Counted from the stretch's first letter, positions 42,982 through 53,114 are shown. The stretch is 64,000 nucleotides of DNA from Geobacter sp. (GCA_009885845.1 VFJW01000007.1:1-64000); one strand, 5' to 3'. A program made the numbers and translations. Notes: generated from the sequence alone by a model not told the origin.

Positions 42982-44544
42982 ATGGCTACCGACATTCACA
43001 GTCAAAAAATCCTGATACTTGACTTCGGCTCCCAATATACCCAGTTGATCGCCCGTCGTGTCCGAGAAGCTCATGTTTACTGCGAACTGCACCCGTTCGA
43101 TATGGATCTTGCGGCAATCCGTTCTTTTGCCCCCAGTGGCATTATACTGTCCGGTGGTCCCTGTTCGGTCTATGACGAGGGGGCACCATCTGTCGCGGAG
43201 GAACTTTTTGAGCTCGGCGTACCGGTGTTTGGGATCTGCTATGGTATGCAGCTGATGAGTCGCCACTTCGGCGGTGAGGTCGTACCGGCTGGTAAAAGGG
43301 AATTCGGCCATGCTGAACTACTCTCTGTCGGTCAACCGGGCCCGATGTTTGACAGTTTTTTTGTTGATGGCAGTAGTCCGGTCTGGATGAGTCATGGTGA
43401 CCATGTGTCCCGTGTTCCGGATGGTTTTGATGTCGTTGCAGGGACATCTAACGCCCCGGTCTGTGTTATCCAGAATATCAGCAGAAATCTCTTCGGCGTC
43501 CAGTTTCATCCTGAGGTGAACCATACGCCGCGTGGCGAGCAGCTCATCGACACGTTTGTCCGGGCGATCTGCAACTGTAGCGGGCAATGGACTCCCGGCC
43601 GGATTATTGAGGATTCTATCGAACGGATCCGTCACCAGGTCGATGACGACACTGTTATACTCGGACTCTCCGGGGGAGTTGACTCCTCGGTTGCCGCCGC
43701 TTTGATCCATCGTGCAATCGGTGACCAGTTGATCTGCGTTTTCGTTGACAATGGTCTGCTACGTCTGGGGGAGGGTGATCAGGTTATGGCGACTTTCGCG
43801 CTGAATCTCGGGGTCAAGGTTATCCGGGTTGATGCAGAGGAGCGTTTTTTGTCAGCCCTGGCTGGCGTAAGTGATCCGGAGAAAAAACGCAAGATCATCG
43901 GCGGCCTGTTCGTTGATATTTTCGAAGAACAATCAAAACTGATTAAAGATGCCAACTGGCTGGCTCAGGGAACCATTTATCCGGACGTCATAGAATCTGC
44001 CGGCGCAAAAACCGGCAAGGCACATAATATCAAGAGTCATCACAATGTCGGCGGACTGCCTGAGTATATGAAGCTTACATTGCTCGAACCACTTCGGGAG
44101 CTGTTCAAGGATGAAGTGCGCGCTATCGGGGAAGAGCTTGGTCTGCCCCGTCAGATGGTCTGGCGCCACCCCTTTCCCGGTCCCGGTCTCGGTGTGCGTA
44201 TTCTCGGTGAAGTAAAAAAAGAGTACTGCGAAATTCTACGCCGGGCTGATGCAATTTATATAGAGGAACTTTACGCCTCAGGACATTATGACAAGATCAG
44301 TCAGGCTTTTGCGGTGTTTCTGCCGGTCAAAAGCGTTGGCGTCATGGGCGATGGCCGTACCTATGAGTATGTGGTTGCCCTGCGAGCAGTTGAGACCAAA
44401 GATTTCATGACCGCCGACTGGTACCCGATGCCGTATGAGGATCTGGCCCGCATCAGCGGTCGGATCATCAATGAAGTCAAGGGAATCAACCGGGTTGTCT
44501 ACGATATATCCAGTAAGCCTCCGGCAACAATTGAGTGGGAATAG
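42982..44544 (+). CDS. guaA: GMP synthase (glutamine-hydrolysing)
   Basis: A 520-residue enzyme converting XMP, ATP and glutamine to GMP. The glutaminase half has the nucleophile Cys in [10 protein letters not shown] and His/Glu in QFHPEVNHT; the synthetase half has the ATP-pyrophosphatase loop [13 protein letters not shown] and the C-terminal dimer domain ending [11 protein letters not shown]. The start was set at [20 protein letters not shown], where the family begins. guaB is not adjacent. Confidence 0.97.
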   Translation: MATDIHSQKILILDFGSQYTQLIARRVREAHVYCELHPFDMDLAAIRSFAPSGIILSGGPCSVYDEGAPSVAEELFELGVPVFGICYGMQLMSRHFGGEVVPAGKREFGHAELLSVGQPGPMFDSFFVDGSSPVWMSHGDHVSRVPDGFDVVAGTSNAPVCVIQNISRNLFGVQFHPEVNHTPRGEQLIDTFVRAICNCSGQWTPGRIIEDSIERIRHQVDDDTVILGLSGGVDSSVAAALIHRAIGDQLICVFVDNGLLRLGEGDQVMATFALNLGVKVIRVDAEERFLSALAGVSDPEKKRKIIGGLFVDIFEEQSKLIKDANWLAQGTIYPDVIESAGAKTGKAHNIKSHHNVGGLPEYMKLTLLEPLRELFKDEVRAIGEELGLPRQMVWRHPFPGPGLGVRILGEVKKEYCEILRRADAIYIEELYASGHYDKISQAFAVFLPVKSVGVMGDGRTYEYVVALRAVETKDFMTADWYPMPYEDLARISGRIINEVKGINRVVYDISSKPPATIEWE

Positions 44545-44826
44545 CCGTCCTCGGTATATAATGAGAGTATTTTTCTGTCTGTTGGTCGATGCCGGATTGA
44601 ATTGAAAAATGTAAAGTTTTTGTATTGACTTTTTCTTGGCACTCCATTAGAGATAAAAACAATCTTATTTGTATCGTTAAAATAATAAAATGCCTGTACA
44701 GTTTTTGTGTTACCACGACTTGTCGTCACAATTTTGTCTGTTATACTCACCACACAGTAGCGAAAGCCATTACAGTACTTAAAAATTACCCTTGATTCAA
44801 AGGATTTGACTTAAAGGAGCAGAAGC

Positions 44827-46227
44827 ATGAAAGCATCAACGCGGTATGTGGATGACTCGGTAAAAGGTTTCATCACCTGGAGCATCATCTGGGGAACGAT
44901 TGCGGTCGTCGTCGGCATTGTGATCTCCCTGCAGCTGGCCTGGCCACAACTGAATGTTGCGCCTTACCTGACGTATGGCCGACTCCGCCCGATTCACACC
45001 AATGCCGGTATTTTCGGCTGGGGCATCGGCAGCTTCATCGCAATGTTTTTTTATATCACTCAGAGGCTCACCAAAACGCCGCTCTGGAGTCCGAAGCTGG
45101 CACGGGTAACGCTCTGGATCTTTAACGTCGCCATTGCATCCGCAGCGGTGACGCTGGCCATGGGGATCAACCGCACCAAGGAGTACGCCGAGCTGGAATG
45201 GCCTCTGGCGATCGTTGTTGCCATCCTCTGGGTGCTTTTCTCGATCAATGTCTTTATGACGATCCTCAAGCGTAAGGAAGAGCAGATGTATATCTCGCTC
45301 TGGTACATCATGGCTGCGCTGGTCGGCGTTACGGTGCTGTACGTGGTCAACAATCTGGGGATGCCGCTCCATCTGTTTAAATCCTACTCGGCCTTTGCAG
45401 GAACCAACGATGCCAATGTGCAGTGGTGGTACGGCCATAATGCCGTGGCTATGGTGCTTACCGTACCTCCTCTTGCGATCTTTTATTATTTCCTCCCGAA
45501 AATCACCAATAATCCGATTTACAGTCACCGGATGGGAATTATCGCCTTCTGGAGTCTGATCTTCATGTACCTCTGGACCGGAGCACATCATCTGCTTTGG
45601 ACACCGGTGCCGGACTGGATTCAGACCGTTGCTATGGCTTTCTCGATCATGTTGATCGCGCCTTCGTGGGGCGCGGTTATGAACGGCTATCTGACCATGA
45701 ACGGCCAGTGGGAAAAAATGAAGTCCAATTATCTGGTCAAATTCATGATTGTCGGCATAACTTTCTACGGATTACAGACGCTGCAGGGTCCGATGCAGGC
45801 TGTTCGTTCGTTCTCGGCATTTATCCATTACACTGACTGGGTTCCGGGGCATGTCCACATGGGTACGATGGGGTGGGTTTCCATGATACTGTTTGGCGCC
45901 ACCTATTATGTAACAACAACGTTGAGTGATACCGAAATCTACAGTATCAAGCTTGCAAATGCTCACTTCTGGCTGGTTCTGGTCGGACAGCTGATTTATT
46001 CCATAACCATGTGGATTGCCGGAGTTCAGCAGGGAAGTATGCTGCTGGCCACCAATCCGGACGGAACGCTGCACTACAGTTTTATGGAAACTATGATCGC
46101 TATCTTCCCGTATTACAAGATCAGGGCGATCAGCGGTTTCATCTATCTGGCCGGATTAGCACTCTTTATCTACAACATCTACAAAACTTTTCAGAAAGGT
46201 GCGGAGTCATCCGTTGCCAAGGCGTAA
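44827..46227 (+). CDS. ccoN: cbb3-type cytochrome c oxidase subunit I (CcoN)
   Basis: A 466-residue, twelve-helix haem-copper oxidase subunit. Conserved histidines appear in RPIHTNAGIFGWG, WWYGHNAVAM (CuB/haem region), AHHLLWTP and DWVPGHVHMGTMGW, as in CcoN. It holds haem b and the haem b3-CuB site, reducing oxygen with high affinity in the inner membrane. It starts a ccoNOQP operon with an aaaggagc site before the ATG. The 282 bases upstream are AT-rich and should hold the promoter; no clear FNR box was found. Assembly factors CcoG, CcoI and CcoS are encoded about 30 kb away. Confidence 0.95.
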   Translation: MKASTRYVDDSVKGFITWSIIWGTIAVVVGIVISLQLAWPQLNVAPYLTYGRLRPIHTNAGIFGWGIGSFIAMFFYITQRLTKTPLWSPKLARVTLWIFNVAIASAAVTLAMGINRTKEYAELEWPLAIVVAILWVLFSINVFMTILKRKEEQMYISLWYIMAALVGVTVLYVVNNLGMPLHLFKSYSAFAGTNDANVQWWYGHNAVAMVLTVPPLAIFYYFLPKITNNPIYSHRMGIIAFWSLIFMYLWTGAHHLLWTPVPDWIQTVAMAFSIMLIAPSWGAVMNGYLTMNGQWEKMKSNYLVKFMIVGITFYGLQTLQGPMQAVRSFSAFIHYTDWVPGHVHMGTMGWVSMILFGATYYVTTTLSDTEIYSIKLANAHFWLVLVGQLIYSITMWIAGVQQGSMLLATNPDGTLHYSFMETMIAIFPYYKIRAISGFIYLAGLALFIYNIYKTFQKGAESSVAKA

Positions 46228-46285
46228 TCTGCCGACGGAACGCTGTAATACCTTACTTAAATTCACTACAGACGAGGACGATACC

Positions 46286-47161
46286 ATGTTGGAAAAAAAT
46301 CCCGTTATTTTTATCATTCTGGCTTTTGTCGTGATTATGATCGGCACTACAATTACCATGATTGCTCCATTCAAATGGATCAACAGCGACAGCGACAAGA
46401 TTGCAGAGGTCAAGCCGTACACTCCTCTGCAGCAGGAAGGGCGAGACCTCTATATGCGGGAAGGGTGCAACAACTGCCACTCCCAGACGGTGCGTACGCT
46501 GGCGGCAGATGTTGAGCGCTACGGCAACGGCGGCGGCTACTCGAAGTCGGGGGAGTTTGTCTATGATCGTCCCCACCTGTGGGGCTCCCGCCGCACCGGT
46601 CCTGACCTGGCCCGAATCGGCCTGAAGCCTCTGACTCCAGCCTGGCACAAGAAACATATGGAGAATCCGCAGTCTGTTGTTCCGGCTTCAAACATGCCGT
46701 CTTATGCGTTTTTGAATCAGCCTCTTGATACCACCTATTCCGAGCGGAAAATGAAGCTGCTTAAATTCCCCTATACCCAGGCTGACCTTGATGAACTCAA
46801 GGGCAAGAGTGAGATGGATGCCATCATCGCGTATATGCGTAAGCTGGGTACTGATATTCCGGTAAAGAATGCCGGTGCTGCAGTGCAGGCGCCAGTAGCT
46901 CAGAGCAATCCATATACCGATTTGAAGGCGGTTGAGGAAGAAGCCAAAGCGATTTACAAGCAACAGTGCGCTTCATGCCATGGTGAAAAACGCGAAGGGA
47001 CTCTCGGTCCTGCATTGAAAGGTTCCACCAAATCAGAAACCGACTTGTTTAAAATAATCTCTCAAGGGAGCACGGCAAACGGCATGCCGGCCTTCAGCAG
47101 TTCGCTGGACGAGCAGAAAATCTGGAAGCTGGTGACGTACATCAAGCTGGATACCAAATGA
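46286..47161 (+). CDS. ccoO: Diheme CcoO-like subunit of cbb3 oxidase
   Basis: A 291-residue protein with one N-terminal helix and the CcoO haem c site CNNCH (61-65), then MPSYAFL with the probable axial Met. Unusually, after a linker (about 193-215) it carries a second cytochrome c domain with CASCH (228-232) and a GMPAFSS axial-Met region. Ordinary CcoO has one haem; the extra domain resembles one half of CcoP. A gagga site lies before the ATG. Its stop overlaps the ccoQ start. Confidence 0.92.
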   Translation: MLEKNPVIFIILAFVVIMIGTTITMIAPFKWINSDSDKIAEVKPYTPLQQEGRDLYMREGCNNCHSQTVRTLAADVERYGNGGGYSKSGEFVYDRPHLWGSRRTGPDLARIGLKPLTPAWHKKHMENPQSVVPASNMPSYAFLNQPLDTTYSERKMKLLKFPYTQADLDELKGKSEMDAIIAYMRKLGTDIPVKNAGAAVQAPVAQSNPYTDLKAVEEEAKAIYKQQCASCHGEKREGTLGPALKGSTKSETDLFKIISQGSTANGMPAFSSSLDEQKIWKLVTYIKLDTK

Positions 47162-47301
47162 TGATTGACGCCCGCTTTGTTTTTTTATTGCTGACAGGTT
47201 TTTTGCTGGCGATTCTGGTTGCCATAGCTTTTGCAACCTACAACAGAAACCGGAAACAGAAACTTGAGGAGCCGAAACACCGAATGCTCGAGGACGACTA
47301 A
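47158..47301 (+). CDS. ccoQ: CcoQ-like small subunit of cbb3 oxidase
   Basis: A 46- or 47-residue single-helix protein (FVFLLLTGFLLAILVAIAF) with a charged tail ending EEPKHRMLEDD. The start is ATG at 47158, overlapping the ccoO stop, or the adjacent ATG at 47161. Position between ccoO and ccoP and its form fit CcoQ, which stabilises the complex. The tail is nearly the same as that of CcoS. Confidence 0.8.
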   Translation: MMIDARFVFLLLTGFLLAILVAIAFATYNRNRKQKLEEPKHRMLEDD

Positions 47302-47323
47302 TTCATATCCAAGGAGTTGATAT

Positions 47324-47815
47324 ATGTCAGAACAGCATGAGTATGATGGGATAAAGTATCGTGAGGAAAAAAGTTCCCCAAGCGTTTTTCGGATTCTTTT
47401 TGCTGTACTGGCTGTATGGGGCGTGATCTACATGGGATATTACCTGCTCAGCGGCTGGAGTTCGCAGGACGAAGCCGATGCGGCAAAAAAAGCGCGTGAC
47501 AGCCAGAAAAAGAGTGCCCATCTGGCAGCAGAGACAACCGGAGCCGGGTATGACGGGAGCGGTCACAAGGTGGAGGCGTATGTTGCCGTCGGCAAAAAGC
47601 TGTATGGGACTCTGTGTGTGGCGTGTCATGGTGAAAATGCCAAAGGGGGTGTTGGCCCGGATTTAACAATCTCAAAGTACAAATACGGCAAATCAAGGCT
47701 GGATCTTGCCAAAACCATCTCGGAAGGTCGTCCGGGCGGAATGCCTGCCTTCAGCAGTCAGGTTGACAAGGAGCAGATTGAGGGTCTTGTTGAATTTGTA
47801 CTCACGCTGAAATAA
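47324..47815 (+). CDS. ccoP: Monoheme CcoP-like subunit of cbb3 oxidase
   Basis: A 163-residue protein with an N-terminal FixP-like membrane helix (FRILFAVLAVWGVIYMGYYLLSG in two pieces) and a single cytochrome c domain with CVACH at residues 98-102 and the axial-Met region GGMPAFSSQ. Typical CcoP has two haem c domains; here one is missing, while CcoO has gained one. An aaggag site precedes the ATG. Confidence 0.92.
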   Translation: MSEQHEYDGIKYREEKSSPSVFRILFAVLAVWGVIYMGYYLLSGWSSQDEADAAKKARDSQKKSAHLAAETTGAGYDGSGHKVEAYVAVGKKLYGTLCVACHGENAKGGVGPDLTISKYKYGKSRLDLAKTISEGRPGGMPAFSSQVDKEQIEGLVEFVLTLK

Positions 47816-47820
47816 AACCT

Positions 47821-48486
47821 GTGAACTTACTGCTGGATCGGTATAGTGCATTGTTGCGTGAGGTGGATGACTGGTTTCAGCACTGCCTTGATCGATATCC
47901 TGACCTGATCGTCTGTCGCAATGGTTGTTCAGAATGTTGCCGCGGGCTCTTTGATATTACCCTGCTGGATGCATTGTATCTCAAGCGTGGTTTTGACACG
48001 CTTCCTGAAGTGCAAAAAACCGGATTAGTGCGTGAGGCTTTCCGGAGACTGGAACAGCTGACTCGTGAAAATCCGGCATTTATTCAACCATGGCTTTTGA
48101 ACGGAATCCCTGAGGAAGACTGGGATGCGCTCATGCCGGAAGAGGATGAAACTCCCTGTCTGCTGCTGTCAGAAACCGGTGGTTGTCTGGTCTATGATTA
48201 TCGCCCGATGACCTGTCGTCTGAATGGTATTCCTTTGATTGATGTTTCCGGGGAAGAGTTGTTCGATGAGTGGTGTACGCTGAATTTTACCGGAGATGAT
48301 CCGCGGCAGTTGTCGGATCTGCGCTTTGAATTCACGAAACTGTTTTCCCGCGAACTGCTTCTGTTTCAGGAACTGATCATCAGTCTGGCCGGGGTTGCAC
48401 GAAATGAGGTCGATCTGTTTATACCCGCCGCCGTCGTATTGGACCGTGAAAAAATCGGAGGGGCAATCACGAAATTACCTTCTTAA
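47821..48486 (+). CDS. YkgJ-family cysteine-cluster protein
   Basis: A 221-residue protein with the YkgJ metal-chelating pattern: CRNGCSECCRGLFD near the start and CLLLSETGGCLVYDYRPMTCRL in the middle. These cysteines are thought to bind zinc or an iron-sulfur cluster. It starts with GTG 5 bases after ccoP, so it is probably in the cbb3 operon, where a metal-handling function would fit. The function of the family is not established. Confidence 0.85.
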   Translation: MNLLLDRYSALLREVDDWFQHCLDRYPDLIVCRNGCSECCRGLFDITLLDALYLKRGFDTLPEVQKTGLVREAFRRLEQLTRENPAFIQPWLLNGIPEEDWDALMPEEDETPCLLLSETGGCLVYDYRPMTCRLNGIPLIDVSGEELFDEWCTLNFTGDDPRQLSDLRFEFTKLFSRELLLFQELIISLAGVARNEVDLFIPAAVVLDREKIGGAITKLPS

Positions 48487-48582
48487 TCAACCGCAACGAT
48501 ACATTTCCTCACTACGTGGTTTCCTCAGGTATGTTTTCTTTTGTGCTACTATTCAGATCATCACTCAAAAAGGACACAGTCG

Positions 48583-49437
48583 ATGTCGAATTGTCTGCCG
48601 TTTAATTCAACCTTGATCCGCAATATGTTTACGCCGCTTCCGCCTGGTCAGGAACCGGATCATTCTCCGGGGTTCTGGGCCATCCTGTCGGGTTCTTCTC
48701 TTCTTCTGTCTGCCGGACTGACACAGACGCAGCTTCCTGAAGGATCGCTGCCGCCCGGCATAGTTTCGGAAACGGAGCCGCTTAAAATCGGTCTCTGGCA
48801 GGGGAAACCGCTCCGTGCTGTACGGATTGCCCCGGATGTTCTGCCCCCAGCAGAGTATGAAGCGGTGCCGTTTCAGGGGCCGGATGCCCGGTTGGACAAC
48901 GTTCTGGCAACGGTCGCGGGGCGGGCCGCCCAGATCATGCATTGGGAGAAGCACAGTCGTTTCTGTTCGCATTGCGGTGGCGGGTTGAGCAGAATCACGG
49001 CCAGCTGGGGCAAACGGTGTCTATCGTGTGCCGACGAGCATTTCCCCCATATTCACCCCTGCATCATTGTACTGGTCAGGCGCGGAGCCGAACTGCTGCT
49101 GATCCGTAATGCCGCCTGGAATGTTGGCCGCTTCAGTCTGGTGGCCGGTTTTCTCGATTTCGGAGAATCCCTTGAGGAATGCGTCCAGCGGGAAGTGCGT
49201 GAAGAGGCGGGGATAGAGGTGACCAATATCCGTTATGTCGGGAGCCAATGCTGGCCTTTTCCCAGTCAGCAGATGATCGGGTTTCTGGCTGACTATGCCG
49301 GAGGGGAGGCAAGACCCGATGGTGTGGAGGTTGTGGAAGCTCACTGGTTCAGTGAAGACGCCCTGCCGCTGTCACCGGGGGGGAAGCGGAGTATTTCCCG
49401 ATGGATTATTGATACTTTCGGGAAGAGCGGGGGATGA
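48583..49437 (+). CDS. nudC: NAD+ diphosphatase NudC (Nudix hydrolase)
   Basis: A 284-residue enzyme. It has a zinc ribbon (CSHCGG ... CLSC), the PHIHPCIIVLV strand, the Nudix box GFLDFGESLEECVQREVREEAGIEV (split: the 20-residue limit), and the NudC-specific GSQCWPFPSQQMIGF, where the usual Pro is replaced by Cys. It hydrolyses NAD(H) and can remove NAD caps from RNA. The start has an aaaagga site; an earlier in-frame ATG lies 42 bases upstream. Confidence 0.9.
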   Translation: MSNCLPFNSTLIRNMFTPLPPGQEPDHSPGFWAILSGSSLLLSAGLTQTQLPEGSLPPGIVSETEPLKIGLWQGKPLRAVRIAPDVLPPAEYEAVPFQGPDARLDNVLATVAGRAAQIMHWEKHSRFCSHCGGGLSRITASWGKRCLSCADEHFPHIHPCIIVLVRRGAELLLIRNAAWNVGRFSLVAGFLDFGESLEECVQREVREEAGIEVTNIRYVGSQCWPFPSQQMIGFLADYAGGEARPDGVEVVEAHWFSEDALPLSPGGKRSISRWIIDTFGKSGG

Positions 49438-49459
49438 CTGACAGGCGTATTATTCTCCC

Positions 49460-49518
49460 TTGACACAACCCACCATCTATAGCTATCATTTGACATGTAT
49501 ATCATATGACAGGTGACA
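49460..49518 (+). promoter_or_regulatory. lexA upstream region with TGACA repeats
   Basis: TTGACA (49460-49465) with TATCAT 18 bases later (49484-49489) could be the promoter. The pentamer TGACA occurs four times (49461, 49491, 49507, 49514). LexA normally controls its own gene, so these may be part of an operator, but they do not match the E. coli or Gram-positive SOS box. Confidence 0.3.
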
Positions 49519-49523
49519 CTATC

Positions 49524-50132
49524 ATGCAGGCACTTACCCCCCGCCAACAACAGGTACATACGTTCATACAAGAGTTCATTGAGACCAACGGCTCTTCTCC
49601 CACGCTGCGCGAAATCTCGGCTCACATCGGCACAGCCGGAACTGCCACTGCCATAAGTCACGTCGAAGCCCTGCAGAAGAAGGGGTGTCTCCGGCGCCGG
49701 GAAGGGAGTTCCCGCGGTATAGTCATGCTCCAAAAACCTTCTGCGACCGTCTCTCTCCCCATAGTGGGCAGGATACGGGCAGGAATACTGCAACCTGCCA
49801 TTGAAGATATCACCGGCCACCTGAGCGTGGACAGCAGTCTGATCAGGGGGGAAGGGTGCTATTTTCTTACCGTTGAGGGGGACTCGATGATCAACAAGGG
49901 AATTCTCCCCGGTGATAAGGTGCTGATCCGTCCCCAGCAGGTGGCCGACAACGGCGAGATTGTAGCGGTCATGGTTGACGGCGATGCCACCCTCAAGCAG
50001 TTCTTCCGTGAGCGGGATCATATCCTGCTGCAGCCTGCAAACTCGTCCTACGAGGCGATTATCATCCGTCCAGGTCAGGGCGAGGTGACAATCGTCGGCA
50101 AGATGATCGGCCTGTTTCGCAGCGTGGAGTAG
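49524..50132 (+). CDS. lexA: LexA, SOS repressor
   Basis: A 202-residue LexA. The N-terminal winged helix starts LTPRQQQVHTFIQEFIETNG and has the recognition helix TATAISHVEALQ. The autocleavage site Ala86-Gly87 lies in VGRIRAGILQP, and the catalytic pair is Ser121 (EGDSM) and Lys158 (ATLKQFF), each offset by 2 from E. coli. It represses SOS genes until RecA-stimulated self-cleavage. The chosen ATG has an aggtga site; a possible start 18 bases upstream has none. Confidence 0.93.
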   Translation: MQALTPRQQQVHTFIQEFIETNGSSPTLREISAHIGTAGTATAISHVEALQKKGCLRRREGSSRGIVMLQKPSATVSLPIVGRIRAGILQPAIEDITGHLSVDSSLIRGEGCYFLTVEGDSMINKGILPGDKVLIRPQQVADNGEIVAVMVDGDATLKQFFRERDHILLQPANSSYEAIIIRPGQGEVTIVGKMIGLFRSVE

Positions 50133-50138
50133 GCAGCG

Positions 50139-50387
50139 GTGTCCGCAAAAGTACCCATACGCGTAGCAGCTATATTTTCGCCCGGCGGCACGGTCACTCC
50201 CAAATGGTTTGAGCTGAACCGGCGCAAGCACGAAGTGAAGGATACGACCTATTTCTGGCGCGACCGGATCGGCGAGGTTCCGCTTATGCATTATGCTGTC
50301 ACGGATGGTGAAGCTCTGTATGAACTGGTCTACAACACTGTCGACCAGACCTGGTCGCTGAACGGGCTTCAGGCAGAGCAGCCGTGA
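50139..50387 (+). CDS. Small hypothetical protein after lexA
   Basis: An 82-residue protein starting with GTG 6 bases after the lexA stop, so likely co-transcribed and SOS-regulated. It reads IRVAAIFSPGGTVTPKWFEL and has several aromatic residues (YFWRDRIGEVPLMHY), suggesting a small beta-barrel-like fold. No domain is recognised. An association with DNA-damage response is inferred only from position. Confidence 0.7.
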   Translation: MSAKVPIRVAAIFSPGGTVTPKWFELNRRKHEVKDTTYFWRDRIGEVPLMHYAVTDGEALYELVYNTVDQTWSLNGLQAEQP

Positions 50388-50612
50388 ACTTAACCTGCCA
50401 TTCTACTGCGACGATTCCCTGAATTCGATTACCATAATCTTCAGAATATAACTTGGCAGTAAACCGCTATTTTAGTAAATGCTCATTCTAATGGATAATG
50501 ACCCTCATTTCTGATATGAAGTGACACTGTAAAAAAATGGCCGTTCAATTGAATAATGCCATGAACGCCGTTTCTTGAATTATCATGCAAAAACCTTGGA
50601 GAAATCAACCTG

Positions 50613-53114
50613 ATGTCCAAACTCACCCTCAGCCAGCTTTCCAGCTTACTTTTCCGCGCCTGCGACGATCTTCGCGGCAATATGGATGCATCAGAATACA
50701 AGGAATATATCTTCGGCATGCTGTTCCTGAAGCGACTTTCCGACCTGTTCGACCAGGAGCGGGAACAGCTCGCCAAGGATCTCAAGGTAAAAGGAATGGC
50801 CGAGGCTGTTATCGCCGGTCAGCTCACCAACCCTGACAAATACACATTCTTTGTGCCGGTAGAAGCCCACTGGTCAACGATTCGACACCTGAAGACCAAC
50901 GTCGGCACTGCACTCAACAAGGCGTTGGAAGCGCTGGAGGATGCCAACGTTGATGCCCTGCAGGATGTACTCAAGGGGATCAACTTCAACAAGAAGATCG
51001 GCCAGCGATCGCTGGACGACGATACCCTCGCCAACTTCATCCAGAACTTTGAGAAGATCCCGCTAAGAGACGAGAACTTCGAGTTTCCCGACCTTCTTGG
51101 AGCAGCCTACGAATACCTGATCAAATACTTTGCCGATTCCGCCGGCAAAAAAGCGGGGGAATTCTACACTCCGGCCGATGTGGTGCGTACTCTGGTGGAG
51201 ATTGTCGATCCCCAGCCAGGCATGAGTGTGTATGACCCCACCTGCGGTTCTGGGGGCATGCTCATCCAGACCCGCGACTATGTCCGAGAATGCGGCGGTG
51301 ATCCGCGTGACCTGGCGCTTGCTGGTCAGGAAAGCATTGGCACCACCTGGTCAATCTGCAAGATGAATATGCTCCTCCACGGCATCGACCACGCCGACAT
51401 CCGTCAGGAAGATACGCTGCGACACCCGCAACACAAGGCTGAGAACAACGAGCTTCAACGCCATGATCGCGTCCTCGCCAATCCCCCTTTCAGTCAGAAC
51501 TACATCAAAAAGGACATCGACTACCCCGGCCGCTTTGCCGTCTGGCTCCCTGAAAAGGGGAAGAAGGCCGACCTGATGTTCGTCCAGCACATGCTGGCCG
51601 TACTCAATGCCGATGGCAAGATGGCCACTGTCATGCCCCACGGCGTGCTTTTTCGGGGAGGCGAGGAGAAAGCGGCGCGAAGGCACTTCATTGAACACGG
51701 TTGGCTGGAGGCGATCATTGGTCTCCCCGCCGGACTCTTTTACGGCACCGGCATTCCTGCTTGCGTGCTGGTGATGAACAAAAAGGACGCCGGTTCGGGT
51801 GACAACGTGCGCGACCACGTCTACTTCATCAATGCCGACCGCGAATACCGAGAGGGGAAAGCTCAAAACTTCCTGCGACCCGAGGATATTTCCAAGATTG
51901 TTCACGCCTATCGCACTATGTCAGACATCCCCGGCTATGCCCGCCGGGTACCGGTGAGTGAGATCAAAGCCGAGGATTTCAACTGCAATATCCGCCGTTA
52001 CGTGGACAACGCCCCGCCGCCCGAACCCCATGATGTGCGCGCCCATCTGCTTGGTGGAGTGCCGACCGTTGAGATTGAGTCCCTGTCCCGCTACTGGACC
52101 AACTACCCCGGTCTGCGCGAGCGGGTGTTTGTTCCTCGTCCGGTTTCGTTAATTCAGAATTCATCATTCAACATTCATAATTACGCGGACTTCTCAGAAT
52201 CCGCGTCTGATCGCCGCGCCCTGACCGAGCTGGTCAAGACCGACCCCGGCGTAGCGGCGGCACAGAGCCGTTTTCAGCAGACGTTGGATGCGTGGTGGAC
52301 GGAGAACCTGCCGTTGGTTGAAGACCTCGCACCCAAGAACGGCCAGAAGGGCAACGTCTATGAACTGCGCCGACAGCTTCTCGTCACCATCAGTGATACT
52401 TTCATCGGACAGAATCTGTTGACAGACCACCAGATTCGCGGCGCCTTCGCCCGGTATGTGGATGACCTGAAGGCCGACCTCAAATCCATCGCTGCCAGTG
52501 GTTGGGGAGCGGAACTGATCCCCGACGCTGATATCCTGGAGAGTCAGTTCCCTGATATTTTGGCCGACATGGATCAGAAGCGCCTGCGCTTGGCTGAATT
52601 ATCAGCTCTCTACGCCGCTGCCGATGAAGAGGATTATGAGGACAGCGACGACACCGGAATACTTCCCGCAGATGAGGTCAAGACACTCAAGGCTGAACTC
52701 AAAGAGTCCAATGCCCAGGCAAAGCTGGCGAAGCGCGAAAACCGGGATGCTACATCTTATGTCGCTCGTGCAAAGGAAGCTGAAGCGCGATTAGTCCGGC
52801 ACAAGGCACTGGAAGATGAGGGAAAGCTGTTGAAGGCTGAGTTGCGTGCAACGGAGAAAAAACAGGAAGAGCTTGTTGCCGCCGCACGGGAGAAGATCAC
52901 ACCGGAAGAAGCTAAGGCTGTGATTCTCGATCGTTTGCACCGTGTGCTGGTGCAAACCTATGAAGGTTATCTACGGGCCGATCAGCGGGCATGCCTTGCA
53001 GTGTTGGAGAATCTGCATGGGAAGTATGCTGTTACAGCAAAGGCTATTGAGGCCAGGCGGGATGAGTCAGCGGCAAAGCTGAAGGGTTTTTTAGTGGAGC
53101 TGGGGTATGAGTGA
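50613..53114 (+). CDS. hsdM: Type I restriction-modification DNA methyltransferase subunit HsdM
   Basis: An 833-residue N6-adenine methyltransferase. The HsdM_N domain ([20 protein letters not shown]) is followed by the SAM-binding motif [10 protein letters not shown] and catalytic ANPPF (Asn290-Pro-Pro-Phe293). The region near residue 515 contains a heptamer repeat translated as [11 protein letters not shown] charged coiled-coil tail (about 680-833) makes the protein longer than the roughly 500 residues of the classic family. It overlaps hsdS by 8 bases. Confidence 0.93.
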   Translation: MSKLTLSQLSSLLFRACDDLRGNMDASEYKEYIFGMLFLKRLSDLFDQEREQLAKDLKVKGMAEAVIAGQLTNPDKYTFFVPVEAHWSTIRHLKTNVGTALNKALEALEDANVDALQDVLKGINFNKKIGQRSLDDDTLANFIQNFEKIPLRDENFEFPDLLGAAYEYLIKYFADSAGKKAGEFYTPADVVRTLVEIVDPQPGMSVYDPTCGSGGMLIQTRDYVRECGGDPRDLALAGQESIGTTWSICKMNMLLHGIDHADIRQEDTLRHPQHKAENNELQRHDRVLANPPFSQNYIKKDIDYPGRFAVWLPEKGKKADLMFVQHMLAVLNADGKMATVMPHGVLFRGGEEKAARRHFIEHGWLEAIIGLPAGLFYGTGIPACVLVMNKKDAGSGDNVRDHVYFINADREYREGKAQNFLRPEDISKIVHAYRTMSDIPGYARRVPVSEIKAEDFNCNIRRYVDNAPPPEPHDVRAHLLGGVPTVEIESLSRYWTNYPGLRERVFVPRPVSLIQNSSFNIHNYADFSESASDRRALTELVKTDPGVAAAQSRFQQTLDAWWTENLPLVEDLAPKNGQKGNVYELRRQLLVTISDTFIGQNLLTDHQIRGAFARYVDDLKADLKSIAASGWGAELIPDADILESQFPDILADMDQKRLRLAELSALYAAADEEDYEDSDDTGILPADEVKTLKAELKESNAQAKLAKRENRDATSYVARAKEAEARLVRHKALEDEGKLLKAELRATEKKQEELVAAAREKITPEEAKAVILDRLHRVLVQTYEGYLRADQRACLAVLENLHGKYAVTAKAIEARRDESAAKLKGFLVELGYE
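52152..52179 (+). repeat. Heptamer tandem repeat inside hsdM
   Basis: Four consecutive 7-base units: ATTCAGA, ATTCATC, ATTCAAC, ATTCATA, followed by ATT. They are AT-rich within a GC-rich gene and encode a short polar stretch between two conserved HsdM blocks, so they look like an in-frame insertion. Confidence 0.8.

Noticed and set aside
44499-44753. Minus-strand frame ending [13 protein letters not shown] before ccoN
   Set aside because: The end is the antisense of the conserved GuaA C-terminus ([11 protein letters not shown]), so it is a shadow frame.
44545-44826. FNR or sigma-54 site before ccoN
   Set aside because: TTGAT-like and TGGCAC-like pieces occur, but neither has the right partner half-site at the right spacing.
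52152-52179. Frameshift in hsdM at the heptamer repeat
   Set aside because: The frame continues through the repeat with normal HsdM-like sequence on both sides.
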